From Verrucomicrobiota bacterium (GTDB lineage: Bacteria > Verrucomicrobiota > Kiritimatiellia > CAIQIC01 > JAGNIJ01): a DNA stretch of 64,000 nucleotides. A program made the translations under genes and the position numbers. Position 1 is the first letter of the stretch. Each line of letters starts with the position of its first letter. Below the pieces are notes generated by a model. That model saw nothing but the letters and a program-made list of their open reading frames with translations. It searched no databases and was not told the origin of the DNA. The stretch spans positions 124,001 through 188,000 of the forward strand of contig JAKLGK010000002.1 in assembly GCA_022710725.1 (NCBI GenBank). Reading direction: 5' to 3'. Below, one piece after another: positions 1-9,775 of this stretch.

Positions 1-374
1 GGGCCCGCGTCGTGCCAGCCGGGGGCGTCGAGAATCCAGACCACCGCGGTGCGCCGGGCGCTCCAGGGCAGGGTGCAGCCCCGGGCCCGCACCAGGCGGC
101 TGGCGGAACCCGCGGGAACGCAGACGAACTCCTTCCAGCCCGTGGCGCCGCCGCCCGAGCCGAACCCGAGGGCCTCGCAGGTGGCCCGGTCCATGCCGAC
201 CAGCTCGCCGCCGAATTGGCCGACGGCCTGGCGGGTGCGCGCGCCCGTGATCCCCTCGGCCGCCGGGTTGAGCAGCAGCACGCGGAGTTCGGCGTCCATG
301 ACGATGACCGGGAGGTCGAGCGACAGCACGAGCGATTTGAAAAACGCGGCGGCGGGGCTGGAGGACGCAGTCAT
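1..374 (-). CDS. PAS-domain protein, probable sensor (3' end off window)
   Basis: The reading frame opens with ATG at 374 and runs off the left edge without a stop, so only about the first 124 residues are visible. Residues about 14-60 look like the start of a PAS domain: the strand VIVMDAELRVLLLNPAA followed by a turn and helix is the usual PAS beta-A/beta-B pattern. No signal peptide or membrane segment is seen, so it is probably cytosolic at this end. Family knowledge suggests a histidine kinase or diguanylate-cyclase sensor, but the output domain lies outside the window. It is the last visible gene of a minus-strand run (ctp, tsaD, this gene), 88 bp downstream of tsaD. Confidence 0.6.
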   Translation of the reverse strand, partial: MTASSSPAAAFFKSLVLSLDLPVIVMDAELRVLLLNPAAEGITGARTRQAVGQFGGELVGMDRATCEALGFGSGGGATGWKEFVCVPAGSASRLVRARGCTLPWSARRTAVVWILDAPGWHDAG

Positions 375-462
375 GGCGATCTATTGGCGGGCAGCATAAA
401 GAAGCCGGGCGGCAGCGTCAAAGGCATTGTAGGCCGTCCCGGCTTTCCGGCGGGCGTTGCGG

Positions 463-1515
463 TCAGGCCGACAGGCGCAGGTCGGGCCGGATTTCCACTG
501 CGGCCGGATCGGCGGGCGCCGGTCCCCCCGTCGCGCCGGCCAGCCCGGCGACCATCGCGGCGTTATCGGTGCAGAAGGAGGGGGGCGCCATGCGCAGCGG
601 GAGGCGTCGCCGCCGGGCGGCCTCCTCGATCCGCGCGCGCAGCCGGCGATTGCGCAGCACGCCGCCGACACAGCCGAACGAGGCATAGGCGTCTTTTTCC
701 ATGGCCTGTTCCGCCCGGTGGAGCAGCGTGTTGAACACGGCTTCCTGGAAGCTGGCGGCGAGGTGCCGGAGGCGGTCCGGGCCGAGGAGTTCGGGTTGCC
801 GGCGCAGGAGATAGAGAAGGGCCGTCTTCAGGCCGCTGAAGCTGAAACACAGGTCGGGATCGAGGTCGCCGGTGCGCGGGCTGGCCCGGATGGACGTGCG
901 GGAAAAGGAGATCGCCTCCGGATCGCCTCCCGCGGCGGCCTGCTCGATGGCCGGCCCGCCGGGATAGCCCAGGCCCATCAGGTTGGCGCCCTTGTCCAGG
1001 GCTTCGCCCGCGGCGTCGTCCAGGCTCTGGCCCAGCCACCGGTATCGCCCGAGGCCCTCGAATCGGACCAGCGCCGTGTGGCCGCCGGAGACCATCAGGA
1101 CCAGCATGGGCAGGGGCGGGGCGGGCGGGGGAGCCGCAGCCGGGGGCTCGGGAAGAAACAGCGAGTAGAGGTGCGCTTCCACATGGTTGACCGGGATGAG
1201 CGGGCGCCGCTGGCGCAAGGCCAGCGACTGGGCCGCGGACAAGCCCACGAGCAGCGAGCTGGCCAGGCCCGGGCCGCGGGTCACGGCGAAGGCATCCAGG
1301 TCGTCCCAGCCGAGGCCGGACTGCCCGATCGCTTCGCGAAGGATCCCGGGCAGGATTTCCACGTGCTGGCGCGAGGCGATTTCCGGGACCACGCCGCCGT
1401 AGGGCCGATGGCTGGCCACCTGGCTGTAGATGCAATTGGAGAGCACCTTCCAGCCGTCCGCCACCACGGCGGCCGCCGTCTCGTCGCACGAGGTTTCGAT
1501 GCCGAGAACATTCAT
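463..1515 (-). CDS. tsaD: tRNA N6-adenosine threonylcarbamoyltransferase TsaD
   Basis: This 350-residue protein has the full Kae1/TsaD pattern: N-terminal GIETSCDET, the metal-binding pair H111 and H115 in VNHVEAH, the ASKHA phosphate loop MVSGGHTALV (residues 141-150), and a C-terminal GGVLRNRRLR segment. TsaD transfers the threonylcarbamoyl group to A37 of ANN-decoding tRNAs in the cytosol, together with TsaB and TsaE. Neither partner is in this window. Length and start (ATG at 1515) match the family. A proline/alanine-rich stretch near residues 124-136 is a small lineage-specific insertion. The gene follows the ctp protease by 43 bp on the same strand and is probably cotranscribed with it. 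Confidence 0.97.
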   Translation of the reverse strand: MNVLGIETSCDETAAAVVADGWKVLSNCIYSQVASHRPYGGVVPEIASRQHVEILPGILREAIGQSGLGWDDLDAFAVTRGPGLASSLLVGLSAAQSLALRQRRPLIPVNHVEAHLYSLFLPEPPAAAPPPAPPLPMLVLMVSGGHTALVRFEGLGRYRWLGQSLDDAAGEALDKGANLMGLGYPGGPAIEQAAAGGDPEAISFSRTSIRASPRTGDLDPDLCFSFSGLKTALLYLLRRQPELLGPDRLRHLAASFQEAVFNTLLHRAEQAMEKDAYASFGCVGGVLRNRRLRARIEEAARRRRLPLRMAPPSFCTDNAAMVAGLAGATGGPAPADPAAVEIRPDLRLSA

Positions 1516-1535
1516 GGGAGAACGCCGGAACCCGC

Positions 1536-1553
1536 CCTGGACCCTGAACCCGC
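1536..1553. repeat. Short heptad repeat between ctp and tsaD
   Basis: The plus strand reads CCCTGGA CCCTGAA CCC, two and a half units of the heptad (CCTGAAC-type) that recurs at other gene junctions in this window. It lies in the 43-bp gap between the ctp stop and the tsaD start. It is the shortest and weakest example of the family. Confidence 0.4.
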
Positions 1554-1558
1554 CCCCT

Positions 1559-2854
1559 TCAACGCCGGGCGACGGCGGAGGTGCGCTGCTGCGCGGTGAA
1601 GATCATCACGCCCTTCAGGATGTCCAGGGCCCGCTCGAGCTGCACGTCGCGGATCGCGCTCGCGGGAACATCGGCTTCGTCCTTCCCGCTTTCGGGCTCG
1701 GCGCGCTGGTTGATCAGCCGCTGCAGGTCTTCCGGGGGCATGGCGACGGGGACATCCGGTTCGATGCCCTGCTCGTGGATGACCCGCTTGCTCGGCGTGT
1801 AGTAACGCGCGGTTGTCAGCCGGATGGCGGACCCGTCGTCGAGCTGGAGGACGCTCTGCACGGAGCCCTTGCCGAACGATTTCCCGCCCACGAGGATGGC
1901 GCGGCGGTGGTCCTGGAGCGCGCCGGCCACGATCTCGGCCGCGCTGGCGCTGCCGCCGTTGATGAGGATGACCATCGGGAAGTCGGTGTAATGCTGGCGG
2001 CCTTTCGCGCGGAACGTCTGGAGCGGTTTTTCGTTGCGGCCCTGGGTGAAAACGATCATGTCGCCGCGCCGGACGAATTTCTCCGCGACCTCGATCGCCG
2101 AGGTCAGCAGGCCGCCCGGATTGTTCCGGAGGTCGAGGACCAGCGCGCGCATGCCCCGGGCCTGGAGCCCCTGGATCGCCTCGTGCACGGCCTTCGCCGT
2201 CGGCTCGTTGAACTGCACGATGCGGAGGTAGCCGATGCCGTCCTCCAGCATGTCCGTGTCCTTGACGCTCGGGATGTTGATGACGGCCCGCACGAGCTCC
2301 ATCGTGCGTATGCCCTCGCTTTTCGGGCGGAGGATGCCCAGCGTCACCTTGGTTCCCGGGGCGCCGCGCAGTTGCTTGACGGCTTCCTCCATGGTCAGGT
2401 TGTCGGTGGGCTTGCCGTCGATTTCCAGGATCTTGTCGCCCGGGAGCAGTCCGGCCTTGAAGCCGGGCGTGTCCTCCATCGGGGCGATGACCGTCAGCAT
2501 GCCCTCCTTGACCCCGATCACGATGCCGAGGCCGCCGAACTCGCCGGCGGTTTCGTCCTTCATATCCTTGTACATGTCGGGATCGAGGAACTGGCTGTGC
2601 GGGTCCAGGGATTCCAGCATTCCGCGCAGCGCGCCGTAGATCAGGTCCTGGTAGGTGGTCTTGTCCGCGTCGACGTATTGCTCGCGCACCTGCTCCAGAA
2701 CGCGGGTGAACAGCGCCATCTTTTCGTAGCCGGTGTCCCGCTCATCGGGAGGGCCGGCCTGGTTCTGCAGGCGCGCGCCCAGGACCAGGTTGGCGGTCAG
2801 CAGGACCGCCAGCGCCAGCCAGCCGACTCCGCGACCTAATGTTCTCAAGGACAT
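1559..2854 (-). CDS. S41 family C-terminal processing peptidase
   Basis: A 431-residue CtpA/Prc-type serine protease. Residues about 8-28 form a signal or anchor helix (WLALAVLLTANLVLGA), so the enzyme acts outside the cytoplasmic membrane. A PDZ domain (about 100-185) with GLGIVIG and GFKAGLLPGD selects substrate C-termini. The S41 catalytic domain (about 205-375) carries the nucleophile S302 in INGGSASAAE and the general base K329 with Q333 in FGKGSVQ. I chose ATG at 2854; an in-frame ATG at 2980 would add 42 residues unlike any signal peptide. The gene leads a minus-strand run with tsaD and has a good promoter at 2910-2938. Confidence 0.93.
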   Translation of the reverse strand: MSLRTLGRGVGWLALAVLLTANLVLGARLQNQAGPPDERDTGYEKMALFTRVLEQVREQYVDADKTTYQDLIYGALRGMLESLDPHSQFLDPDMYKDMKDETAGEFGGLGIVIGVKEGMLTVIAPMEDTPGFKAGLLPGDKILEIDGKPTDNLTMEEAVKQLRGAPGTKVTLGILRPKSEGIRTMELVRAVINIPSVKDTDMLEDGIGYLRIVQFNEPTAKAVHEAIQGLQARGMRALVLDLRNNPGGLLTSAIEVAEKFVRRGDMIVFTQGRNEKPLQTFRAKGRQHYTDFPMVILINGGSASAAEIVAGALQDHRRAILVGGKSFGKGSVQSVLQLDDGSAIRLTTARYYTPSKRVIHEQGIEPDVPVAMPPEDLQRLINQRAEPESGKDEADVPASAIRDVQLERALDILKGVMIFTAQQRTSAVARR

Positions 2855-2909
2855 GGCACCCGTCTCCCGCCCGGCCGGAGAGGAATCCCGCGGGCCGGGC
2901 TGCAGGCAA

Positions 2910-2938
2910 GGTATAGCGCACCCCCGCCGGCAATGCAA
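2910..2938 (-). promoter_or_regulatory. Predicted sigma70-type promoter of the ctp protease
   Basis: On the minus strand TTGCAT (2933-2938) is separated by 17 bases from TATACC (2910-2915), 56 bp upstream of the chosen ctp start. Both boxes and the spacing are close to consensus. It lies back to back with a predicted promoter for the TPR gene at 2962-2990. Confidence 0.5.
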
Positions 2939-2961
2939 CAGCCGGCCCGGCGCGGCATGGC

Positions 2962-2990
2962 TTGCACAATGCGCGCCCATGTACTAAAGT
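2962..2990 (+). promoter_or_regulatory. Predicted promoter of the TPR gene pair
   Basis: TTGCAC (2962-2967), 17-base spacer, TAAAGT (2985-2990), 21 bp upstream of the ATG at 3011. The -35 box is good and the -10 box is moderate. The call rests on motif and position only. Confidence 0.35.
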
Positions 2991-3010
2991 CAGCAGCCAA
3001 AACTGCAATC

Positions 3011-4219
3011 ATGAATCCGATCTCATCTCCTCCGCCGGATGCCGAGCCGGGCGGAACCGGCGGCGCGGCCGGGTACCAATACCATCGCCAGAGGCAGAAC
3101 GACCCGTCGAGGCGGGGCCGGGACAGCCGTCCGGCGCCTCGCCGCGATAACCGCGCGACATCCCACGCCGCGTGGTATACCGTCCTCCTGGTGCTGGCGA
3201 GCATGGGCATGTTCCTGCTCATCGTCCTCTTCATCTCCCGAAAGACCTGGCAAATGAAAGAGAACGCGCGGACCCGGGACATCCCGGACAGCGCCTCGGT
3301 GACCGGCGCGCCGGTCGATCTCGACCGGAAGCGCGTGGAGACGCAGGAGTTGCTTTCCGGGGTCCGTCGCTCGGACGCCGAGCTCGCGAACGAGGCCACG
3401 CTGCTGGCCCGGCGTGGCGACCTGCTGCAGTCCGCCGGGCAGTACGTCCAGGCCGCGGAAATGTACTCCGAGGCGCTGCGCCTGTGGCCGGACCTGAACT
3501 CGGCGCGCGGCGAGCTCGGCCGCCTGAACCTCCGTCAACGCGAGTACAACAAGGCCCTGATCGTCCTGCAGTCGGCGATCGGCACCGAGCCGGATTCCCC
3601 GGCCCTGCTGAACGACCTGGCGGTGGCCTATTTCTACCAGAATCGCGCCGCCAAGGCGGCGGAACTCCTCGAGGCGGCGTTGCAGTACGACCCGCAGTTT
3701 GCCCCCGCCCACTTCAACCGGGCGCTCTGCTTCCTGCTCCAGTCCGATGCCGCCGCGGCGGCCGCGGAGTTGGAGCGATACCTGGCCCAGGCGCCCGGCG
3801 ATCCCAAGGCGCTCAAGGAACAGGCCTTCCTCGAGGCGTCGAGGAGCCGCTACGCGGAGGCCTACGCGATCCAGGCCGGGGCGCTGCAGAAGAAGCCCGA
3901 CTGGATCCCGCTCATCATGGATGCGGCGGCCGTGGCGGCGCTGATGGGCGACATGGACAAGGCCCGCGCGCATCTGGAGCACGCGGCGGCCAAGGCGCCG
4001 CCCTCCGTCGTGCTGCAGAGCTTCCGGGGTCCTGCCTTCGCCGAGCTGCGCAAAACCGACGCCGGCCGCGCCTTCGAGAGTGAGCTCGAAAAGAAGGACC
4101 GTGCCCGGCAACTGACGGGCGGAGACGAGGCCGTCGCGCCGTGGGACGCCTACAGCAACGAGCCCCTCCTCTCGTCCTCCCTGTCCGAAAAAGCGCCCGA
4201 GACGGCGGAAACGGAGTGA
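3011..4219 (+). CDS. Membrane-anchored tetratricopeptide repeat protein
   Basis: A 402-residue protein with a charged N-terminal segment, one transmembrane helix at about 54-77 (AWYTVLLVLASMGMFLLIVL), and a long helical region with at least five TPR-like units, for example around LARRGDLLQSAGQYVQAAEM and SPALLNDLAVAYFYQNRAAK. The topology predicts a TPR domain on the far side of the membrane. TPRs mediate protein-protein contacts, and nothing here indicates a specific partner. ATG 3011 fits best because upstream in-frame codons fall in the promoter region. The gene is 3 bp from the next one, which has the same architecture, so the two are probably a duplicated pair acting together. Confidence 0.85.
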   Translation: MNPISSPPPDAEPGGTGGAAGYQYHRQRQNDPSRRGRDSRPAPRRDNRATSHAAWYTVLLVLASMGMFLLIVLFISRKTWQMKENARTRDIPDSASVTGAPVDLDRKRVETQELLSGVRRSDAELANEATLLARRGDLLQSAGQYVQAAEMYSEALRLWPDLNSARGELGRLNLRQREYNKALIVLQSAIGTEPDSPALLNDLAVAYFYQNRAAKAAELLEAALQYDPQFAPAHFNRALCFLLQSDAAAAAAELERYLAQAPGDPKALKEQAFLEASRSRYAEAYAIQAGALQKKPDWIPLIMDAAAVAALMGDMDKARAHLEHAAAKAPPSVVLQSFRGPAFAELRKTDAGRAFESELEKKDRARQLTGGDEAVAPWDAYSNEPLLSSSLSEKAPETAETE

Positions 4220-4222
4220 GGC

Positions 4223-5308
4223 ATGGATCCGCTTTCCCACAGCGTATATCACGTCCGCGACAAGGCCCCCGCCGGGGCGCCGCCCGCGGCCGGGCCGCCC
4301 CAGGCGCCGGAGGGCTATTGGGCCGAATCCCAGCGCCAGCTCCGCCGGCAGACGCTGCTGTTCGTGCTGACCGTGCTGGTGTCGGGCCTGCTGATCGTCG
4401 TGGTGACCACCTACTATTACCTCCAGATCAGCGAGAGCCGGCAGGTGGCCCGTACACCTCGCCGGACGCTGGAGCGCCCGGCCTCGCCCCTGCGTTTCGA
4501 GGCCGATGCGCAGACGATGTACCTGCTGGAGGAATTGAAGCCCCCGGCGGCCCCGGAGGAACTCAAGGACCTGCCCTTGACGTCCGCATCCCTCAAGCAG
4601 GCCGCGTATTACCTGGTGAAGGCGGAGCGGGCGGCGAAGCAGGAGCGTTTCGACGACGCCCTCGACAGCTACCAGAAGGTCGCCCAGATCTTCCCCGACA
4701 TCCGGGGCGTTCAAGGCCAGGTCGGGCTGCTGGCCATTCGCCTCAAGCAGTTCGCCGTGGCCGCGGAAGCCTTTGAAAAGGCGTCCCGCGAGGAGCCCAT
4801 GACCTTCTCAATGGCCAACAACCTCGGCGTAGCCTACATGGGCATGGAGGATTATGACAAGGCGGAGGCGTCCTTCCTGACCGCCACGCGGATGAACCCG
4901 CAGTACGCGAACTCCTATTTCAACCTGGCCACCCTATATTTACGGCGCGGCCAGCCGGACAAGGCCAGCCAGCGCTTCGAGGAGTACATGACCCTCCAGC
5001 CGGGCGACACCATGGCAGGGCAGACATACGCCCTGATCCTGCTTCAGTTGGAGCAATGGGACCGCGCCGCCAAGCTGCTTCAGCAGATCGCCCGCGTCGC
5101 GCCGGATGTCGCGCCGATCCATTTCCGTCTCGCCCAGGCCCTCTCCCATGGAAACAGTCCGGAAAGCGCCATCGACGCGCTCAAACGGGCCATCAGCCTG
5201 GTGGACCCGAAGCAGGCGCTGGCATGGATGTCCCGTCCGGAGTTTGATCTCGTTCGGAACGATCCGGGCTTCCAGGAACTGCTCCTGGAACTGGGGGCGC
5301 AGGACTGA
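4223..5308 (+). CDS. Membrane-anchored tetratricopeptide repeat protein (paralogue)
   Basis: A 361-residue relative of the preceding protein: proline/alanine-rich cytosolic tail, one transmembrane helix at about 43-66 (LLFVLTVLVSGLLIVVVTTY), a linker, then TPR units at about 130-330 such as FSMANNLGVAYMGMEDYDKA and ANSYFNLATLYLRRGQPDKA. It lies 3 bp after its paralogue and is almost certainly in the same transcript. Its last 116 bp overlap, on the opposite strand, the 3' end of comEC. The final residues (DLVRNDPGFQELLLELGAQD) look like normal TPR-terminal sequence, so this gene's end is the more credible of the two. Confidence 0.83.
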   Translation: MDPLSHSVYHVRDKAPAGAPPAAGPPQAPEGYWAESQRQLRRQTLLFVLTVLVSGLLIVVVTTYYYLQISESRQVARTPRRTLERPASPLRFEADAQTMYLLEELKPPAAPEELKDLPLTSASLKQAAYYLVKAERAAKQERFDDALDSYQKVAQIFPDIRGVQGQVGLLAIRLKQFAVAAEAFEKASREEPMTFSMANNLGVAYMGMEDYDKAEASFLTATRMNPQYANSYFNLATLYLRRGQPDKASQRFEEYMTLQPGDTMAGQTYALILLQLEQWDRAAKLLQQIARVAPDVAPIHFRLAQALSHGNSPESAIDALKRAISLVDPKQALAWMSRPEFDLVRNDPGFQELLLELGAQD

Positions 5309-7721
5309 CCAGCGGCTGGACGGCGGGCGTCTTGCGGCCGGGCGCCGAATGCTGGAAGGGGATGCGCAGGGGACCGCTTTCGTCCGTCCTCCAGGTCGGA
5401 ATCGATTTTTCCCGCAGACGCGAAAGCGTTGCCCTGTCCGGTTGTCCGCGCACGTTGCCGAGGCCCACGCTGATTACGGCCGCGACGGGACCCACCCGTT
5501 CCAGCCAGTCGATCCGGCAGGTCCCTTCCGCCCCGTGGTCGCCGGTCACCAGCACCGTGGCGCCGAGGTCCGCGGGCTGCGCCACCAGGTCCTGCTCCAC
5601 GCTGCCGTCCGCCCCGCCCATGATCATCAGCGCCGTGGCCTCCCGTCCCACGCGCAGGACCAGGGTAGCCTCGTCCGACCGGCGGAAATTCCGGTCGGCG
5701 GGCGGGTGCAGAACTTCCCACTCCAGGCCGCCGGGAAGAAGGCCCCGGTCGCCGCGCGTCAGCGCGCGGAGCGGGATGCCGCGGCGGCGGATATCGGCCA
5801 GCAATTCGCGGTAGGCCGGCGACCGGCCCAGGTGCGGCGCGCACCAGATCTCGTCCACGGGCAGGGCGTCCAGGACCGCGGCGGTCCCGCCGATATGCTC
5901 GGCGTCCCCGTGGGTCAGGACGAGGGCGCGCAGGCCGTTGACGCCGTGGCGGCGCAGGTGCCGGATCACGTCCCGGGACGAGAAGCGGGGCCCCGTGTCC
6001 ACCAGGACATCTCGGGAGCCCGGCAGGTTGAGAAAAACCGCCTGCCCCTGGCCGACATCCAGCACGTCCGCGCAGGCCTCGTCGCCGCGTAGAATCCAGG
6101 CCCAGCCGGCGCCGAGCATGACAAGTCCGGCGGCGGCAATGACGGCGCGGCGGCGCGCCATGCGCAGGAGCGCCATCCAGGCGAACCAGGCCGCCACGAA
6201 CCAGGCGGGCGGGGTGGGGACGTAGGTGTAGCCTCCGCGCCAGCTCGAAAACCACTCGATGCTCTCCAGCATCACGGATGTGAACACGCGGTTGGCATGG
6301 TTGAACACCTCGGCCATCCACGAGGACAGGGCGCCGAACAGGACGGTCAGCACGCCGGTCACCAGGACCACGAACGACAACGGGATCACCAGCAGGTTGC
6401 TGGGCAGCGCCATCGGCGCGACGAGGTTGAAGAAGCGGGCCGAAAGCGGGGTCGTGGTGATCCATACGGCCGCCGTGGTCAGCAGCATGGAAAATACATA
6501 CAGCGCGAGCTGGCGCAGGATGCGCCGCCCCTTGCTTTCCGGCGGCGCCCAGGGATCCGCGCGCAGCCGGGCCGCGAACGGGGTGACCCAGACGGGATAC
6601 CACATCATCAGGGCGGCCACGGCGGAATACGAAAAAACAAAGCCCAGGTCCACGAGCTGCAACGGGGCGAACGCCAGGATCAGGATGGCGGAGAGGGCCA
6701 GCGCCGAGAGGCCGTCCGGCCGGCGGCGGAACAGCGGGCCGGCCCAGAAGATCATGGCCATGATGGTGGCCCGGACCGTGCTGGCGCTCAAGCCGGTGGA
6801 GATCGAATAGACCAGCAGCGCCGGCGCCAGGTACAGCGCCCAGCGAGGCCGGGGCCGGCCGAGCGCCTTCAGCAGGGCCGTGATCAGCACGACCATGATC
6901 CCCACGTGGAGACCGGAGATGGAAATAATATGGAGCGTGCCGGTCGTGGAGAAGGCCTGCAGGAGCTGCGGGGACAGCTCCTGCCGGTAGCCAAGCAGCA
7001 GGGTGCGCAGCAGGGCCGCGACGTCCGGGCTTCGCTCCAGGCCCAGGCCGAGCAGATCAAAGCAGGCGCGCCGTTGGGCCAGGCACCAGGAGACGAACTT
7101 CCATCCGTGCCCGCTGGAAAGTTTCCGGCCGCCGTCCGGGTCCGGAGTCATCCCGCAGAGGGATCCGCCGCCTCCGCTCTCGAAGCGGGGACGACGCTCG
7201 ATCACGCCGCGCCAGACCCACCGTTCGCCATAGCGCGGTTCGGGGCCGGCCGCATCCTTGCGCCAGAAAATCGATACCGTTCCCCGCGCCCGCTCCCAGT
7301 CTGTCTTCCGGTGAAGCCCCTCCACGCGCAGCGAGAAGCGGCAGATGACCTGACCCTCGCGGCGGGCCGCGGTGGTGACCGAGTCGCCGGTCACCAGGCC
7401 GACCAGTTCCACCTGTTCGCGATCGCGCGCCATCAGGGCGTGGACTTCGCGCGGGGACGGACTCCGGGCGGCCAGCGAGACATTGAGCCAGCCGGCGAGC
7501 AGGACCGCCAGGCCGGTCAACAGGGATCCCGCGGCATGCCGCGCCAGCATGCCGGCGACGGCCAGCAGCGCGGCGCCGGCGCCCAGCAGGGGACAGGGAA
7601 CGTCCAGGCACAGCCCGGCGCCTACGCCGGCCAGGAAGAACGCGGCCAGGCCCATGAACGGGCGCCGGGGCGATGCGCGACCGTCCGTTCCCGCCGCCAG
7701 TTCCATCGGCTCAACCGCCAT
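5193..7721 (-). CDS. comEC: ComEC/Rec2-family DNA uptake channel protein
   Basis: An 842-residue polytopic membrane protein in the ComEC order: hydrophobic N-terminal part with a DUF4131-like region, a Competence domain with many membrane helices (HIISISGLHVGIMVVLITAL is the hallmark), and a C-terminal metallo-beta-lactamase-like domain from about residue 525 (VLVDTGPRFSS, LTHGDAEHIGG). The family forms the inner-membrane channel that passes single-stranded DNA during transformation. The metal motif is THGDAEH rather than the common THxDxDH, and the later motif reads GDHGAEG, so nuclease activity is uncertain. The last roughly 70 residues are Pro/Ser-rich and run antisense to the neighbouring TPR gene. 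thiD ends 7 bp upstream, so thiD-comEC are probably cotranscribed. Confidence 0.9.
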   Translation of the reverse strand: MAVEPMELAAGTDGRASPRRPFMGLAAFFLAGVGAGLCLDVPCPLLGAGAALLAVAGMLARHAAGSLLTGLAVLLAGWLNVSLAARSPSPREVHALMARDREQVELVGLVTGDSVTTAARREGQVICRFSLRVEGLHRKTDWERARGTVSIFWRKDAAGPEPRYGERWVWRGVIERRPRFESGGGGSLCGMTPDPDGGRKLSSGHGWKFVSWCLAQRRACFDLLGLGLERSPDVAALLRTLLLGYRQELSPQLLQAFSTTGTLHIISISGLHVGIMVVLITALLKALGRPRPRWALYLAPALLVYSISTGLSASTVRATIMAMIFWAGPLFRRRPDGLSALALSAILILAFAPLQLVDLGFVFSYSAVAALMMWYPVWVTPFAARLRADPWAPPESKGRRILRQLALYVFSMLLTTAAVWITTTPLSARFFNLVAPMALPSNLLVIPLSFVVLVTGVLTVLFGALSSWMAEVFNHANRVFTSVMLESIEWFSSWRGGYTYVPTPPAWFVAAWFAWMALLRMARRRAVIAAAGLVMLGAGWAWILRGDEACADVLDVGQGQAVFLNLPGSRDVLVDTGPRFSSRDVIRHLRRHGVNGLRALVLTHGDAEHIGGTAAVLDALPVDEIWCAPHLGRSPAYRELLADIRRRGIPLRALTRGDRGLLPGGLEWEVLHPPADRNFRRSDEATLVLRVGREATALMIMGGADGSVEQDLVAQPADLGATVLVTGDHGAEGTCRIDWLERVGPVAAVISVGLGNVRGQPDRATLSRLREKSIPTWRTDESGPLRIPFQHSAPGRKTPAVQPLVSPAPPVPGAVPGSPDRSERDQTPDGTSMPAPASGPPG

Positions 7722-7727
7722 GGCGAT

Positions 7728-8552
7728 TCAATCGGATGCGTCGGGTTCGTAGTTCGCGAGGAAATGAAGGGGGCGATGCGCGCCGGCCGGCCGGGCCGAT
7801 TCCATGGCTTGGCGGACGAATTCGCGCGCCCGGGTCACCGCGTCTTCCAGCAGCCAGCCCTTTGCCAGGCCGGCGGTAATCGCGGCCGAGAACGCGCAAC
7901 CGGCCCCGTGTGTCTCGGCCTGGGCGAGGCGGGCGCCGGCCATGACCAGTTCCTGCCCCTCGTCGTAGAGCACGTCGGTGATTTCCGGCCCCGCGAGATG
8001 GCCGCCCTTGATGACGCACGCCACGTCGTAGCGGTCCCCGATCTCGCGCGCCGCTTCGCGCATCTGCTCCACGCTTTCGATGGCGCGGCCGCACAGGATG
8101 GCCGCCTCGTCCAGGTTGGGCGTGATCACGCGGGCCTGGGAAAGCAGTTCCCCGCACAAGGCCTCGATCGCATCCGCCTCCAGCAGGCGGGCGCCCGAAG
8201 CCGCCACCATCACCGGATCCACGACCAGGATGGGAATGCCCTGTTGGACGTCGGCGGCCGCCACGGCCCGGATGATGGGGGACGAGAACAGCATGCCCGT
8301 CTTGGCCGCCGCCACGGGGAAGGCGTCGCAGACCGTCTTGATCTGCCGGGCGACGAATTCGGGAGGCAGCGCCTGGATGCCGGTTACCTCGCGCGGGTTC
8401 TGGGCCGTGATGCAGGTCAGCGCCGAAGTGCCGAAGACGCCGAAAGCCGCGAAGGTCAGAAGGTCCGCTTGGATGCCCGCCCCGCCGCCGCTGTCGGAGC
8501 CGGCGATGGTCAGCGCCACAGGCGCGTCCGGAGTCGGCGGGATATCGTTCAT
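7728..8552 (-). CDS. thiD: Hydroxymethylpyrimidine/phosphomethylpyrimidine kinase
   Basis: A 274-residue ribokinase-fold enzyme that phosphorylates HMP and HMP-P in thiamine synthesis or salvage. Visible hallmarks are the N-terminal [19 protein letters not shown], the [11 protein letters not shown] motif, and the catalytic anion-hole region [11 protein letters not shown] near the C-terminus. I chose ATG at 8552; a longer frame to 8651 adds residues unlike the family. No other thiamine genes and no recognisable TPP riboswitch are seen upstream. The gene is followed after 6 bp by comEC. Confidence 0.95.
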   Translation of the reverse strand: MNDIPPTPDAPVALTIAGSDSGGGAGIQADLLTFAAFGVFGTSALTCITAQNPREVTGIQALPPEFVARQIKTVCDAFPVAAAKTGMLFSSPIIRAVAAADVQQGIPILVVDPVMVAASGARLLEADAIEALCGELLSQARVITPNLDEAAILCGRAIESVEQMREAAREIGDRYDVACVIKGGHLAGPEITDVLYDEGQELVMAGARLAQAETHGAGCAFSAAITAGLAKGWLLEDAVTRAREFVRQAMESARPAGAHRPLHFLANYEPDASD

Positions 8553-8632
8553 CGGTTGCAGCCTAGCGGGAAACGGCAGAGCGTCAAGCCGGGACCGCGG
8601 AAAAGCGATACACGCCAAGGAAAAGTGCATGA

Positions 8633-8661
8633 TTGACGGCCCGGGGCCCATCCTGTATGGT
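8633..8661 (+). promoter_or_regulatory. Predicted promoter of the gap-pgk-tpiA-secG operon
   Basis: TTGACG (8633-8638), exactly 17 bases, then TATGGT (8656-8661), 81 bp before the gap start. The -35 box matches consensus in five of six positions. The 8662-8742 leader is AT-rich just before the gene and contains GGGAGA as a ribosome-binding site at about 8730-8735. Confidence 0.55.
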
Positions 8662-8676
8662 CTCGGCTCCGTTTAA

Positions 8677-9765
<1,089 letters not shown>

Positions 9766-9775
9766 CGAGGCCAAA

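Noticed and set aside
457-1599. A 380-residue plus-strand frame opposite tsaD
   Set aside because: It lies antisense to a clear tsaD gene and has the Gly/Arg/Pro-rich composition of a GC-rich shadow frame.
3023-4714. A 563-residue minus-strand frame opposite the TPR genes
   Set aside because: It spans two genes and their junction on the other strand and has only shadow-frame composition.
6297-8636. A 779-residue plus-strand frame opposite comEC and thiD
   Set aside because: It is antisense to two recognised genes, with low-complexity composition and no family resemblance.
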